From assembly GCA_015075545.1 (NCBI GenBank), contig JABTUC010000011.1, positions 1 to 35,967 on the forward strand: 35,967 nt of DNA, read 5' to 3'. This DNA comes from Ideonella sp. (GTDB taxonomy: Bacteria > Pseudomonadota > Gammaproteobacteria > Burkholderiales > Burkholderiaceae_C). Of this stretch, positions 16,263-25,195 are shown one piece after another; the stretch's first letter is position 1, and each line of letters opens with the position of its first letter. The notes beneath the pieces were generated by a model. The model was not told the DNA's origin and ran no database searches. It saw nothing but the letters and a program-made list of their open reading frames with translations. The translations under genes and the position numbers were made by a program.

Positions 16263-17498
16263 TCACGGCGCACAGCTCCGAAAGCCGACGAAGGCGGCAT
16301 CGTGCTCGACCTGGCGGAACGCGCGCGCCTTCGGATGCTCGAGCCGCGGCACCGTCATCACCGAGCCGCCACGCGTCACGCGCAGCGTGCGCGGCGACGC
16401 GTGCTCCGCGGCATCGCTCACCGCCGGCGCCGCCTGCGGCGGCTCGTCGCTCCAGCGCTGCGCTCGACCGCTCATCCACTCGTGCACGTCGCCCCACACG
16501 AAGCCGCGCGAGCCCCCGTTGACCGCGGCGATCTCCCACTCGGGCTCGGTGGGCAGGCGGCGCTGTGCCCAGCGGCACCAGGCGTCGGCCTCGTACCAGC
16601 ACACGTGGGCCACCGCTTGCGCCGAGGCCACACGCTGCAACTGGCCGGCGCGCTGCGCCAGTACCGCGCGACCCATCTGCTCGACGTAGCGCGGGGCCCG
16701 CCGCTGCATGCGCTCGACCCAGGCCCAGCCGGCCTGGCTCCACCAGCGCGGCTCGTCGTAGCCGCCGTCATCGGCGAACTCGACGAACTGCACCCACTGC
16801 ACCGGCTGCGCGTCGATCTCGAACTCGGGCACCGCCTCGTCGTGGGCCCAGCGCTCCAGATCGGGCACGAAGCCGCCGCGCGGCGTGCCGAGCTGAATGT
16901 GCTGCGCGCCGAACCACAGCGGGTCGCGGCGCACGCGCGACGGCCAGATCGGCCACAGATCCCTGTGGGCCTCGCCGCCGAGCGCCAGCGCCTGCGCCAT
17001 CGTCGCCAGCGTTTCGGCGGCCGCGTCCTCGTGCGCCAGCGCCAGACGGTAGAGCTGCAGTCCGCGGTCGTCTTCGGGCGCTTGCTCGAGCAGTTCGAGC
17101 GTCGCGTCGAGGGTCGCGGCCAGATAGTCGCGCAGGTGGGCATCGCCCACGTCGGTGTCGCGCCAGCGCTGTTCGCGCGTGCTGATCGACGGGTCGAACC
17201 ACGAGTCGGCGCGCGGCTCGATCGACGCCAGCGTCGCACCGGCCGCCTCGCCCCGGGCGCGCTGCAGGTTGCGCGCGATCGCGCACTCCTGGAACCAGCC
17301 AACGTGACCCACCAGCCACAGCGGCGGCTCGAACTCCGCCTGCAGCGCCGCGGCATCGGCGCCGGCGAACGCGCTCAGCCAGCGCAGCGTGCGGTTGCGC
17401 GCATCGATCAGCGCCAGCGACAGCAGTTCGCGCCCGGCGCGGCGCATCGCGATCGGGTCGTGGATCGCCGCGGCGGCCGGCGCGAGCGAGCGGGTCAC
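16263..17498 (-). CDS. EgtB/SenA-like non-haem iron enzyme (DinB + FGE-sulfatase domains)
   Basis: About 411 residues. An N-terminal DinB-like helical part contains PPLWLVGHVGWFQE (H65, the first expected iron ligand). The C-terminal formylglycine-generating-enzyme-like domain shows RLPTEPEWEIAAVNGG, GFVWGDVHEW, RVTRGGSVMTV and GFRSCAP. This plan matches ergothioneine sulfoxide synthase EgtB and, by its wording, the selenoneine synthase SenA even better. The usual H-x3-H-x-E motif reads HEDAAAE here (156-162), so the second histidine is alanine. The start is uncertain: GTG at 17498 or ATG at 17447; the open frame to 17666 is low-complexity. No senB or senC gene is nearby. It may be a divergent enzyme or inactive. 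Confidence 0.78.
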   Translation of the reverse strand: MTRSLAPAAAAIHDPIAMRRAGRELLSLALIDARNRTLRWLSAFAGADAAALQAEFEPPLWLVGHVGWFQECAIARNLQRARGEAAGATLASIEPRADSWFDPSISTREQRWRDTDVGDAHLRDYLAATLDATLELLEQAPEDDRGLQLYRLALAHEDAAAETLATMAQALALGGEAHRDLWPIWPSRVRRDPLWFGAQHIQLGTPRGGFVPDLERWAHDEAVPEFEIDAQPVQWVQFVEFADDGGYDEPRWWSQAGWAWVERMQRRAPRYVEQMGRAVLAQRAGQLQRVASAQAVAHVCWYEADAWCRWAQRRLPTEPEWEIAAVNGGSRGFVWGDVHEWMSGRAQRWSDEPPQAAPAVSDAAEHASPRTLRVTRGGSVMTVPRLEHPKARAFRQVEHDAAFVGFRSCAP

Positions 17499-17676
17499 GC
17501 AGCAGCGCGCAGCGGCGCGAGCCGCAGCGCGGGCTGCACGCCCGCGCAAGGCGAGCAACGTGCGATGCGCCCGCCGGCACGCGGCCGCCGCACTCGTCGC
17601 CTTGACGTGGGGCTGCCACGCCTGCGGCTTCGGCACTGCGCCCGCTTGGGGCGGCCACGCGGTCACGATTCATATG

Positions 17677-18501
17677 TCAACAGACCCTAGCCACCGCGCT
17701 GCACCGGCCGCCAGCCGGCGTTCGCCAGCCGTTCGGCCGATTCGCGCCCGCTCGCGCATCGAGCCGCAGTTCTCCACCTCGACAAGCGATTCGCGCATCG
17801 GCATCGAGCCGCAGCGCAACGTCGCGCACCAGGTCTTCGACGAACTTCGGGTTCTCGTAGGCGCGCTCGGTGACCCACTTCTCGTCGGGACGCTTGAGCA
17901 GCGGCCAGACCTCGCTCGATGCCGCGTCTTCGGCGAAGCGAACCTGTTCGTGCCAGGCCACCGGCTGCAGCTGCTCGATGCCGATCGTCACCAGCGAGCG
18001 CTGGTTGTGCGCGCCGTAGTCGGCGATCTCCTTGCTGCACGGGCACAGGCTCTTCACCGGCACGCCGACCGCGCTCCACAGCGCGGTGGCCCCACCGCGG
18101 GTCTCGGCGACCCAGCGGCCCTGGTAGTCGAGCAGGCTCTGCACGCCCGATACCGGCGCGCGCTTGCGCAGGAAGAACGAAAAGCGCGCCTCGATGCGCC
18201 CCTCGCTGGCGCCGAGCCGCTCGAGCATCGCCGCCAGCTGGGCGCGCAGTTCCGTGGCGTCGAGCGGCGCATCGAGCGCATCGAGCCAGGCCACGAAGCG
18301 CGACATGTGCGTGCCCTTGGCATCGGCGGGCAGCGCGACGTCGAGATCCCACTGCGCGGCAGTGGCCTGGGCGGCGCCGGCCACCACGATGGTCAGCGGG
18401 TAGCGCACGTCCTTGACGCCGACGCGCTGGATCGCCACGCGCCGGTCGTCGCGGCCGCTTTGCGTGTCGGGGATGTGCAGGGCGTCGGTGAGGTTGGTCA
18501 T
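17677..18501 (-). CDS. folE2: GTP cyclohydrolase FolE2, C-terminus apparently frameshifted
   Basis: Type IB GTP cyclohydrolase, the first step from GTP to folate and related pterins. The metal-site motifs are intact: [19 protein letters not shown] (C153, C155, H165) and [19 protein letters not shown] (E212). Up to about residue 238 it follows the family closely. After RLDADAR the frame reads an unrelated tail with poor third-position GC, while another frame of the same strand reads ...[14 protein letters not shown], which lines up with the family's conserved VEAENFESIHNHSA ending. This indicates a one-base indel near 17781-17795, or a sequencing error. Even in that frame the HNH residues have become RER. 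Function is doubtful unless another folE exists. Confidence 0.85.
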   Translation of the reverse strand: MTNLTDALHIPDTQSGRDDRRVAIQRVGVKDVRYPLTIVVAGAAQATAAQWDLDVALPADAKGTHMSRFVAWLDALDAPLDATELRAQLAAMLERLGASEGRIEARFSFFLRKRAPVSGVQSLLDYQGRWVAETRGGATALWSAVGVPVKSLCPCSKEIADYGAHNQRSLVTIGIEQLQPVAWHEQVRFAEDAASSEVWPLLKRPDEKWVTERAYENPKFVEDLVRDVALRLDADARIACRGGELRLDARAGANRPNGWRTPAGGRCSAVARVC

Positions 18502-18640
18502 CGTGCCGTCGGGCTGCCTGGTGGCGGCCATTGTCGCCGTTGTGGCCGGTGCCGTCGTTTCGCCCCGGCATCGACCCCGCATTCGGCGGCCCCGGGGCCC
18601 TGAGCGCACCGCCGGCCGGCCCCGCCGCAGGCCAATCGAC

Positions 18641-20536
18641 TCAGAGATTCGCCGCTGGCCGCACCACGGCCAGCTTGGCGCCGAAACGCCGCTGGATCGA
18701 CTGCTCGATGCCGGCCGCGTCGAGCCCGAGCAGGCCGAGCAGCTTGGCCGGGTCGCCGTGATCGATGAACTCGTCGGGCAGGCCCAGCTGCAGCAGCGGC
18801 ATCGCGATGCCGGCGCGCGCCAGGCACTCGAGCACGGCGCTGCCGGCGCCGCCCATGATCGCGCCCTCTTCCACGGTGACCAGCGCGTCGTGCTCGCGCG
18901 CCAGCTTCAGCACCAGCGCGTCGTCCAGTGGCTTGACGAAGCGCATGTTGGCCACCGTGGCGTCGAGCTTGGCGGCCGCTTGCAGCGCCGGATACAGCAG
19001 CGGGCCGAACGCCAGGATCGCGATGCGCCGGCCGGCGCCGCGCGCCAGCGTCGACTCGCGCCGCAGCTGACCCTGGCCCCATGGCAGCGTCTCGAGGGTC
19101 GGTTGCACCGCGACGCCGACCCCGGCGCCGCGCGGGTAGCGCACGGCCACCGGATGGTTCTGCGCGAACGCGGTCGACAGCGCCTGGCGGCACTCGTTCT
19201 CGTCGGCCGGCGCCAACAGGCTCAGGTTGGGCACGCAGCGGATGTAGGCGATGTCGAACGCGCCGCAATGCGTGGCGCCGTCGGCGCCGACGATGCCGGC
19301 GCGGTCGAGCGCGAAGACGACCGGCAGGTTCTGGATCGCGACGTCGTGGATGAGCTGGTCGTAACCGCGCTGCAGGAAGGTCGAATAGATCGCCACCACC
19401 GGCTTCAGACCCTCGCACGCCAGCCCGGCAGCGAACGTCACCGCGTGCTGCTCGGCGATGCCCACGTCGTGGTAGCGCTTCGGGAACCGCTGCTCGAATT
19501 CGACCAGCCCCGAGCCCTCGCGCATCGCCGGGGTGATGCCCACCAGCCGCGAATCGACCTCGGCCTGGTCGCACAGCCACTGCCCGAACACCTGCGTGAA
19601 GGTGAGCTTGGGCGGCGTCGCCGGCTTGACCAGGCCGACCGCGGGGTCGAACTTGCCGGGGCCGTGGTAGTTGACCGGGTCGGCCTCGGCGAGCTTGTAG
19701 CCGTAACCCTTCTTGGTGACCACGTGCAGGAACTGCGGGCCCAACTTGCCGCGCAGGTTCTGCAGCGTCGGGATCAGTGCGTCGAGGTCATGGCCGTCGA
19801 TCGGGCCGACGTAGGTGAGGCCGAGTTCCTCGAAGATCGTGCTCGGCACCACCAGGCCCTTGGTGTGCTCCTCGAAACGCCTGGCCAGTTCGTACAGCGG
19901 CGTGTTCTTCAGCACCGACTTGGCGCCCTCGCGTGCGGCGGCGTAGAACTTGCCGCTCATCAGCCGCGCCAGGTACTTGTTGAGCGCGCCCACCGGCGGG
20001 CTGATCGACATGTCGTTGTCGTTCAGGATCACCAGCATGTCGGCGTGGCCGAGGCCGGCGTTGTTGAGCGCCTCGAACGACATGCCGCCCGACATCGCGC
20101 CGTCGCCGATCACCGCCACCGCGCGCCGATCCTCCCCCTTGAGCTTGGCGGCCACCGCCATGCCCAGCGCCGCCGAGATCGAGGTCGACGAGTGCGCGGT
20201 GCCGAAAGTGTCGTACTCGCTCTCGACCCGGCGCGGGAAGCCGCTGATGCCGCCGAGTTGGCGCAGCGTGCCCATGCGCTCGCGCCGCCCGGTGAGGATC
20301 TTGTGCGGATAGGTCTGGTGCCCGACGTCCCACACGATGCGGTCGTGCGGCGTGTCGTACACGTAGTGCAACGCGATCGTCAGCTCCACCGTGCCGAGGT
20401 TGCTCGACAAGTGGCCGCCGGTCTTGCTGACGCTCTGCAGCACGAACTCGCGCAGCTCGCTCGCCAGTTGCGGCAGCTCGGTGCGCGACAAGCGCCGCAG
20501 GTCGGCGGGCGAACTGATCGATTCGAGCAACGACAT
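18641..20536 (-). CDS. dxs: 1-deoxy-D-xylulose-5-phosphate synthase
   Basis: A 631-residue thiamine-diphosphate enzyme that joins pyruvate and glyceraldehyde 3-phosphate in the first step of the MEP isoprenoid pathway. The N-terminus is diagnostic ([36 protein letters not shown]), the diphosphate-binding motif is [20 protein letters not shown] with downstream NDNDMSIS, and the transketolase-type central domain has [16 protein letters not shown]. Length is as expected. AGAGGAAG lies immediately before the ATG. It follows ispA by 17 nt, so the early and the prenyl-chain steps are made from one transcript. Confidence 0.97.
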   Translation of the reverse strand: MSLLESISSPADLRRLSRTELPQLASELREFVLQSVSKTGGHLSSNLGTVELTIALHYVYDTPHDRIVWDVGHQTYPHKILTGRRERMGTLRQLGGISGFPRRVESEYDTFGTAHSSTSISAALGMAVAAKLKGEDRRAVAVIGDGAMSGGMSFEALNNAGLGHADMLVILNDNDMSISPPVGALNKYLARLMSGKFYAAAREGAKSVLKNTPLYELARRFEEHTKGLVVPSTIFEELGLTYVGPIDGHDLDALIPTLQNLRGKLGPQFLHVVTKKGYGYKLAEADPVNYHGPGKFDPAVGLVKPATPPKLTFTQVFGQWLCDQAEVDSRLVGITPAMREGSGLVEFEQRFPKRYHDVGIAEQHAVTFAAGLACEGLKPVVAIYSTFLQRGYDQLIHDVAIQNLPVVFALDRAGIVGADGATHCGAFDIAYIRCVPNLSLLAPADENECRQALSTAFAQNHPVAVRYPRGAGVGVAVQPTLETLPWGQGQLRRESTLARGAGRRIAILAFGPLLYPALQAAAKLDATVANMRFVKPLDDALVLKLAREHDALVTVEEGAIMGGAGSAVLECLARAGIAMPLLQLGLPDEFIDHGDPAKLLGLLGLDAAGIEQSIQRRFGAKLAVVRPAANL

Positions 20537-20553
20537 CTTCCTCTTGGGCTTGG

Positions 20554-21453
20554 TCAGCAGGTGCGGTCGACGACCAGGTCGGCCAGCCAGCTCAGACGCG
20601 CAGTGTGCCGCAAGCCACCCGACGCCAAGGCCGCTTGCGCACGTTCGCGCAGGGTTTGTGCCTGTTTGCGCGCCCCATCGAGGCCGAGCACCGACACGTA
20701 CGTCGGCTTGTTGAGGTGCTCGTCCTTGCCGGCCGTCTTGCCCAGCGTCTCCGACTCCTGGGTGACATCGAGGATGTCGTCGACCACCTGGAACGCCAGT
20801 CCGATCGCGGCACCGTACTGCGACAACGCCTCCCAGCCCTTGAGCGGCAGCTCGCCGCAGGCAGCTCCCATCAATACGCTGGCCTGCAGCAGCGCACCGG
20901 TCTTGCGGCGGTGCATGTCGCGCAGTTGCCGTTCGTCGAGCGGCCGGCCGATGCTGGCGAGGTCGATCGCCTGGCCGCCGGCCATGCCTTCGTGCCCGGC
21001 GGCGCGCGCCAGCAGGCCGCACAGCCGCGCCTGCAGCGCCGGCGCAAAGGCGTCGGCATCGGAGGCGGCCGGCGTCAGCACCTCGAAGGCCAGTGCCTGC
21101 ATGGCGTCGCCCGCCAGCATCGCCTGCGCCTCGCCGAACTGCACGTGCACCGTCGGCTTGCCCCGGCGCAGCACGTCGTTGTCCATGCACGGCATGTCGT
21201 CATGGATCAGCGAATAGGCGTGAATCAACTCCACCGCCACCGATGCGCGCAGCGCGGCGTTGCGGTCGCCGGCAGCCGCCTCGCAGGCCGCCAGCACCAG
21301 CAGCGGCCGCAGTCGCTTGCCGCCGTCGAGAACGCCGTAGCGCATGGCATCGCCGAGCCCGGCCGGCGCATCGGCGGACACCCAGCGCTGCAACGCGCGC
21401 TCGACCGCGTCGAGCTCGGCACGCATCCAGCAATCGAACTCCGAGGCGTCCAT
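20554..21453 (-). CDS. ispA: Polyprenyl (farnesyl) diphosphate synthase
   Basis: A 299-residue class II prenyltransferase that condenses isopentenyl diphosphate with allylic diphosphates, probably up to farnesyl diphosphate. The first aspartate-rich motif is DDMPCMDND (D85-D93, the bacterial form with a two-residue insert) and the second is DDILD (225-229). The substrate-binding GGKRLRP is at 44-50. It lies between xseB (30 nt upstream) and dxs (17 nt downstream), a common proteobacterial order. Chain length (C15 or C20) is inferred from context. Confidence 0.95.
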   Translation of the reverse strand: MDASEFDCWMRAELDAVERALQRWVSADAPAGLGDAMRYGVLDGGKRLRPLLVLAACEAAAGDRNAALRASVAVELIHAYSLIHDDMPCMDNDVLRRGKPTVHVQFGEAQAMLAGDAMQALAFEVLTPAASDADAFAPALQARLCGLLARAAGHEGMAGGQAIDLASIGRPLDERQLRDMHRRKTGALLQASVLMGAACGELPLKGWEALSQYGAAIGLAFQVVDDILDVTQESETLGKTAGKDEHLNKPTYVSVLGLDGARKQAQTLRERAQAALASGGLRHTARLSWLADLVVDRTC

Positions 21454-21483
21454 CGAAACCGGAACAAGCCGCGCGACGCGCGA

Positions 21484-21732
21484 TCAGACGCCGTCGAACG
21501 GCTCGAGCTGGCCGCGCTCGAGCACCTTGACCTGCTGCTCGACGGCCTGCAGGCGCGCACGGCAATACTGCAGCAGTTGCGCGCCGCGCCGATAGCTGGC
21601 CAGCAGATCGTCGAGCGGCAGTTGCGCGCCCTCCATCGCAGTGACCAACGCATCGAGTTCGGCGAGCGCTTTTTCGTAACTTTCGGGCTCGGCCGTAGGG
21701 GTTTGCTCTTTGTCGCTTGAACCTTTACCCAT
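21484..21732 (-). CDS. xseB: Exodeoxyribonuclease VII small subunit
   Basis: An 82-residue protein matching XseB, the small subunit that regulates the single-strand exonuclease VII. The helical core SYEKALAELDALVTAMEG, LPLDDLLASYRRGAQLLQYCRARL is characteristic. The ATG at 21732 gives the normal family length; the frame is open to 21942 but that would run into the promoter region shared with the Rieske gene. It opens the xseB-ispA-dxs transcript. The large subunit gene is not in this window, as is usual. Confidence 0.93.
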   Translation of the reverse strand: MGKGSSDKEQTPTAEPESYEKALAELDALVTAMEGAQLPLDDLLASYRRGAQLLQYCRARLQAVEQQVKVLERGQLEPFDGV

Positions 21733-21760
21733 GGCGCCGATTCTACTGACCGGGCCAGGG

Positions 21761-21829
21761 TAAGATTCCACCCCTGCTTGCGGCAGACGCAGGCAGCAAA
21801 GCCGGCTCAACGCAGCCGGCTTTGTTTCC
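21761..21829 (+). ncRNA. Two consecutive hairpins with terminator-like end, candidate small RNA or leader
   Basis: Between xseB and the divergent Rieske gene are two adjacent stems: TGCTTGCG/CGCAGGCA (21775-21795, 5-nt loop) and AAAGCCGGCT/AGCCGGCTTT (21798-21823, 6-nt loop), the latter followed by GTTTCC. A -10-like TAAGAT lies at 21761-21766, about 7 nt before the first stem. A rightward transcript starting there could end at the second stem as a tiny RNA of about 55 nt, or the stem could attenuate the Rieske gene 63 nt downstream. It could equally be a stand-alone terminator. Confidence 0.4.
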
Positions 21830-21891
21830 AAGCCCGCCCGCGGGGCCACCGGGCGGGGGTTCGATATCGGTTTTCCGAAAGTCCGGGGATC

Positions 21892-23025
21892 ATGTCTGAC
21901 CTGAGCCAAAGTCTCGAAGCTCTTGCGCGCAGCCGCACCCAACTACCCGTCAGCAGCTACTTCGACGCCGAACTCCTTCGTCGCGAGCAGGAGCTGATCT
22001 TTCGGTCCGGCCCTCGGTACATCGGCCACGAACTGGCCGTGCCCGAGGTCGGAGACCACTACGCGCTGCCCCAGGAGGGCGAAGGCCGCTCGCTGGTGCG
22101 CACGGCCAGCGGCGTCGAGCTGATCTCCAACGTCTGCCGCCACCGTCAGGCCGTGATCCTGCGCAGCCGCGGCCGCGTGCACGGGCAGATCGTCTGCCCG
22201 CTGCACCGCTGGACCTACGACCTGCACGGCAAGCTGATCGGCGCACCGCATTTCGAGCACGACCCGTGCCTGAACCTGCGCAGCTATCCGCTGCAGAGCT
22301 GGAACGGCCTGCTGTTCGAGGCCAACGGCTTCGACGTGGCCGGCGAGCTCGGCGGCGTCGAGCGCCAGGCGTTCGATTTCGCCGGCTACGTGCTCGACAA
22401 GATCGAACTGCACGAGTGCGACTACAACTGGAAGACCTTCATCGAGGTCTACCTCGAGGACTACCACGTCGGGCCGTTCCACCCCGGTCTCGGCCGCTTC
22501 GTCACCTGCGACGACCTGCGCTGGAGCTACGGCGCGCACCACTCGGTGCAGACCGTCGGCGTGCGCGATGCCCTGAAGCAGGCCGGCTCGCCGGTGTACC
22601 AGCGCTGGCACGAGGCGGTGATGAAGTTCCGCGACGGCAGGCCCCCGGAGCGCGGCGCGATCTGGCTGACGCTGTACCCCAACGTGATGGTCGAGTGGTA
22701 TCCGCACGTGCTGGTGGTGTCCACGCTGTTCCCGCGCGGCCCGCAGAAGACGCTCAACGTGGTGGAGTTCTTCTATCCCGAGGAGATCGCCGCGTTCGAG
22801 CGCGAGTTCATCGAGGCCGAGCAGGCCGCCTACGCCGAAACCTGTATCGAGGACGACGAGATCGCGCTGCGCATGGACGCCGGCCGCAAGGCGCTGCTGG
22901 AGCGCGGCGACGACGAGGTGGGGCCCTACCAGAGTCCGATGGAAGACGGCATGCAGCACTTCCACGAGTGGTATCGCAAGGCGATGGCCGGCCTGGTCGC
23001 CGCCGCCCCGCTGGATCGGCCTTGA
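21892..23025 (+). CDS. Rieske (2Fe-2S) ring-hydroxylating oxygenase, alpha-subunit type
   Basis: A 377-residue non-haem iron oxygenase. The N-terminal Rieske cluster is formed by C82-R-H84 and C102-P-L-H105. The mononuclear iron site is in NWKTFIEVYLEDYHVGPFHPGL (H192, H197), with an acidic third ligand probably in the IEDDEIALRMD segment. Length fits a single-component oxygenase that takes electrons from a separate reductase; no reductase or beta subunit is adjacent. The ATG at 21892 follows GGGGAT. Its stop overlaps the TTG start of the sulfurtransferase by 4 nt (TTGA). Substrate unknown. Confidence 0.9.
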   Translation: MSDLSQSLEALARSRTQLPVSSYFDAELLRREQELIFRSGPRYIGHELAVPEVGDHYALPQEGEGRSLVRTASGVELISNVCRHRQAVILRSRGRVHGQIVCPLHRWTYDLHGKLIGAPHFEHDPCLNLRSYPLQSWNGLLFEANGFDVAGELGGVERQAFDFAGYVLDKIELHECDYNWKTFIEVYLEDYHVGPFHPGLGRFVTCDDLRWSYGAHHSVQTVGVRDALKQAGSPVYQRWHEAVMKFRDGRPPERGAIWLTLYPNVMVEWYPHVLVVSTLFPRGPQKTLNVVEFFYPEEIAAFEREFIEAEQAAYAETCIEDDEIALRMDAGRKALLERGDDEVGPYQSPMEDGMQHFHEWYRKAMAGLVAAAPLDRP

Positions 23026-23861
23026 TCGAACGCACGCTGATCACCGCCGAGTCGCTGCAGGCGCTGCTGGCGGCCGGCAGACCGTGCGTGCTGCTCGATT
23101 GCGGCTTCGACCTCACCGACCCCGCTGCCGGCGCGCGCGCCTTCGCGCAGGGCCATCTGCCCGGTGCGCGCCATGCCGACCTCGATCGAGACCTCAGCGC
23201 CGGGCGAAACGGCAGCAACGGCCGCCATCCGCTGCCCACGCGCGAGGCCTTCGCGGCCACGGTGACACGCTGGGGCGTGCACCCGGGCGTGCCGGTGGTG
23301 TGCTACGACAACCAGGGCGGCGCCTACGCGGCGCGCGCCTGGTGGATGCTGCGTTGGCTCGGTCACGACGAGGCCGCGGTGCTCGACGGCGGCCGCGCTG
23401 CCTGGCTGGATGCCGGTGGCCGGCTCGACACCGCGCCAGCGGACGCACCGGCATCGGCGGCACCGTATCCGCTGAGCGAAGCCACGATGCCGACCGTGCC
23501 GGCAGCAGAACTGCTCGCCTTGCTGGGCAAGCTGACGGTGGTCGATGCACGCTCGGCCGAGCGCTTTCGCGGCGAGGTCGAGCCGCTCGACCCGGTGGCG
23601 GGCCGCATCCCCGGCGCGCGCAACCGATTCCACAAGGACAACCTGCGCGCCGACGGGCGCTTCCGCTCGCCGGCCGAACTGCGCGCCGCGTTCGAGGCAT
23701 TCGGCGAGCCCACCGCGTGCGTGCACCAGTGCGGCTCGGGCGTCACGGCGTGCCACAACCTGCTGGCGATGGAGCACGCTGGCCTCACTGGCTCGGCGCT
23801 GTACCCCGGCTCGTGGAGCGAATGGTGCGCCGACCCGAGCCGGCCCATCGCGCGCGGCTGA
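23022..23861 (+). CDS. sseA: Sulfurtransferase, SseA / 3-mercaptopyruvate type
   Basis: A 279-residue two-domain rhodanese. The catalytic loop CGSGVTA (C237-A243) is the form typical of 3-mercaptopyruvate sulfurtransferases rather than thiosulfate sulfurtransferases. The first, inactive domain holds FAQGHLPGARHADLDRDLS and CYDNQGGAYAARAWWMLRW. The start is TTG at 23022, sharing TTGA with the oxygenase stop; GGATCGG lies just upstream, so the two proteins are translationally coupled. It may supply sulfane sulfur for Fe-S cluster or thiol metabolism (inference). Confidence 0.92.
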   Translation: MIERTLITAESLQALLAAGRPCVLLDCGFDLTDPAAGARAFAQGHLPGARHADLDRDLSAGRNGSNGRHPLPTREAFAATVTRWGVHPGVPVVCYDNQGGAYAARAWWMLRWLGHDEAAVLDGGRAAWLDAGGRLDTAPADAPASAAPYPLSEATMPTVPAAELLALLGKLTVVDARSAERFRGEVEPLDPVAGRIPGARNRFHKDNLRADGRFRSPAELRAAFEAFGEPTACVHQCGSGVTACHNLLAMEHAGLTGSALYPGSWSEWCADPSRPIARG

Positions 23862-23963
23862 AGCCCGCTGTGTCCACCGGCGCAGCGGCTTGATCCGGCA
23901 CAGTATCCAGCGCGCTCGCATCGCGGCACACTGCGGCCCAGGCATTCACCCGGGAGTTCGACC

Positions 23964-24398
23964 ATGTATCAGCGAATCCTCGTTCCCACCGACGGCTCCG
24001 ATGTGACCGCCAAGGCAGTACAGACGGCCGTCGAGCTGGCCAAGCTCGGCGGCGGGCAACTGCGCGCCATCAGCGTCAAGGAGCCCTTTCCGTACAGCGC
24101 GATCTCCGAGATGCAGCCGGTGCCGCCGCAGGAGTTCTACGACGCGCAGGAGCGCATCGCCGCCGGCCGCGTCGAGGCGGTGAAGAAGGCGGCCGAGGCC
24201 GCCGGCGTCGTCTGCCAGTCGCACACGGTCGAAGCGCTGCACGTATGGGAGGCGATCCTCGCCTACGCCAAGGATCAGCAGTGCGATCTGATCGTGATGG
24301 CCTCGCACGGGCGGCGCGGCGTCGCCGCGCTGCTGCTGGGCAGCGAGACGCAGCGCGTGCTGATCCACAGCAGCCTGCCGGTGCTGATCGTCAAGTGA
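23964..24398 (+). CDS. Universal stress protein, UspA family
   Basis: A 144-residue single-domain Usp. The N-terminal ILVPTDGSDVTAKAV and C-terminal VMASHGRRGVAALLLGSETQRVLIHSSLPVLIV match the family, including the ATP-binding G-x2-G-x9-G-S/T type motif. GGGAG precedes the ATG. It stands alone, 102 nt after sseA, and converges with the ZIP gene 26 nt away. A role in stress tolerance is inferred from the family only. Confidence 0.94.
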   Translation: MYQRILVPTDGSDVTAKAVQTAVELAKLGGGQLRAISVKEPFPYSAISEMQPVPPQEFYDAQERIAAGRVEAVKKAAEAAGVVCQSHTVEALHVWEAILAYAKDQQCDLIVMASHGRRGVAALLLGSETQRVLIHSSLPVLIVK

Positions 24399-24424
24399 TC
24401 GCTCTGGAATCGCTGCGCGATTCT

Positions 24425-25195
24425 TCAGTGCCGGCCACCGATCACCACCACCGACAGCAGGCCGGCGGCAAGCCAGGCCAACTGGGCCAGCGTGTCGCGG
24501 GCACGCAGCCGGCGCTGCAACTGCGGCATTAGATCGGCCACCGCGATGTAGACGAAGCTGCTGGCTGCCACCACCAGCAGATAGGGAAACAGCGGCCGCC
24601 ACGGCTCGACCACCAGGTAGCCGATCACACCGCCGGCCACCGCCGCCAGCCCCGACAGCGCGTTGAACAGCAGCGCCCGCGCGCGCGTGAAGCCGGCGTT
24701 GAGCAGCACGATGTAGTCGCCGACCTCCTGCGGGATCTCGTGCGCGACGATCGCCAGCGCGGTCAGCCAGCCCAGCCGCACGTCGGCCAGGAACGCCGCG
24801 GCGATGATCACGCCGTCGCAGAAGTTGTGGATGCTGTCGCCCACCAGCACCGCCCAGCCGCCGCGGCCGGCCTGCTCTTCGTCGTAGTGGTGGTGGTGCT
24901 CGTGGCCGTCGCCCTCGTGGTGGTGGCCGTGGCGATACAGCTCGGCCTTCTCCAGCAGGAAGAAGAACAGCAGCCCCAGCAGCAGCGTGAGGAACAGCGC
25001 GTGCGAGTTGGCATCGTGCTGCTCGAACGCCTCGGGCAGCACGTGCAGCAGCGCGGTGCCCAGCAGCACGCCGGCCGACAGGCTGACCAGGTGCTTGACC
25101 AGCCGGCCCAGCACCTGCACGGTGAGGCCGGCCGCGATCAGCACCGACAGGAGGCCGCCGGCCGTGGTGGCCAGCACGATGTAGAGCAGCGTCAA
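24425..25195 (-). CDS. ZIP-family divalent metal transporter
   Basis: A 256-residue membrane protein with eight predicted helices. The metal pathway motifs are in [17 protein letters not shown] (HN-x2-D) and [15 protein letters not shown] (HE-x-P-x-E). A cytosolic loop rich in histidine ([19 protein letters not shown]) lies between helices 3 and 4, as in zinc-handling ZIPs. The TTG start at 25195 overlaps the stop of the dienelactone-hydrolase-like gene as TTGA, with GGGG 4 nt upstream. Zinc or iron uptake is expected from the family. Confidence 0.9.
   Translation of the reverse strand: MTLLYIVLATTAGGLLSVLIAAGLTVQVLGRLVKHLVSLSAGVLLGTALLHVLPEAFEQHDANSHALFLTLLLGLLFFFLLEKAELYRHGHHHEGDGHEHHHHYDEEQAGRGGWAVLVGDSIHNFCDGVIIAAAFLADVRLGWLTALAIVAHEIPQEVGDYIVLLNAGFTRARALLFNALSGLAAVAGGVIGYLVVEPWRPLFPYLLVVAASSFVYIAVADLMPQLQRRLRARDTLAQLAWLAAGLLSVVVIGGRH

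Noticed and set aside
18413-21217. A 934-codon plus-strand frame across dxs and ispA
   Set aside because: Antisense shadow of two clearly identified isoprenoid genes.
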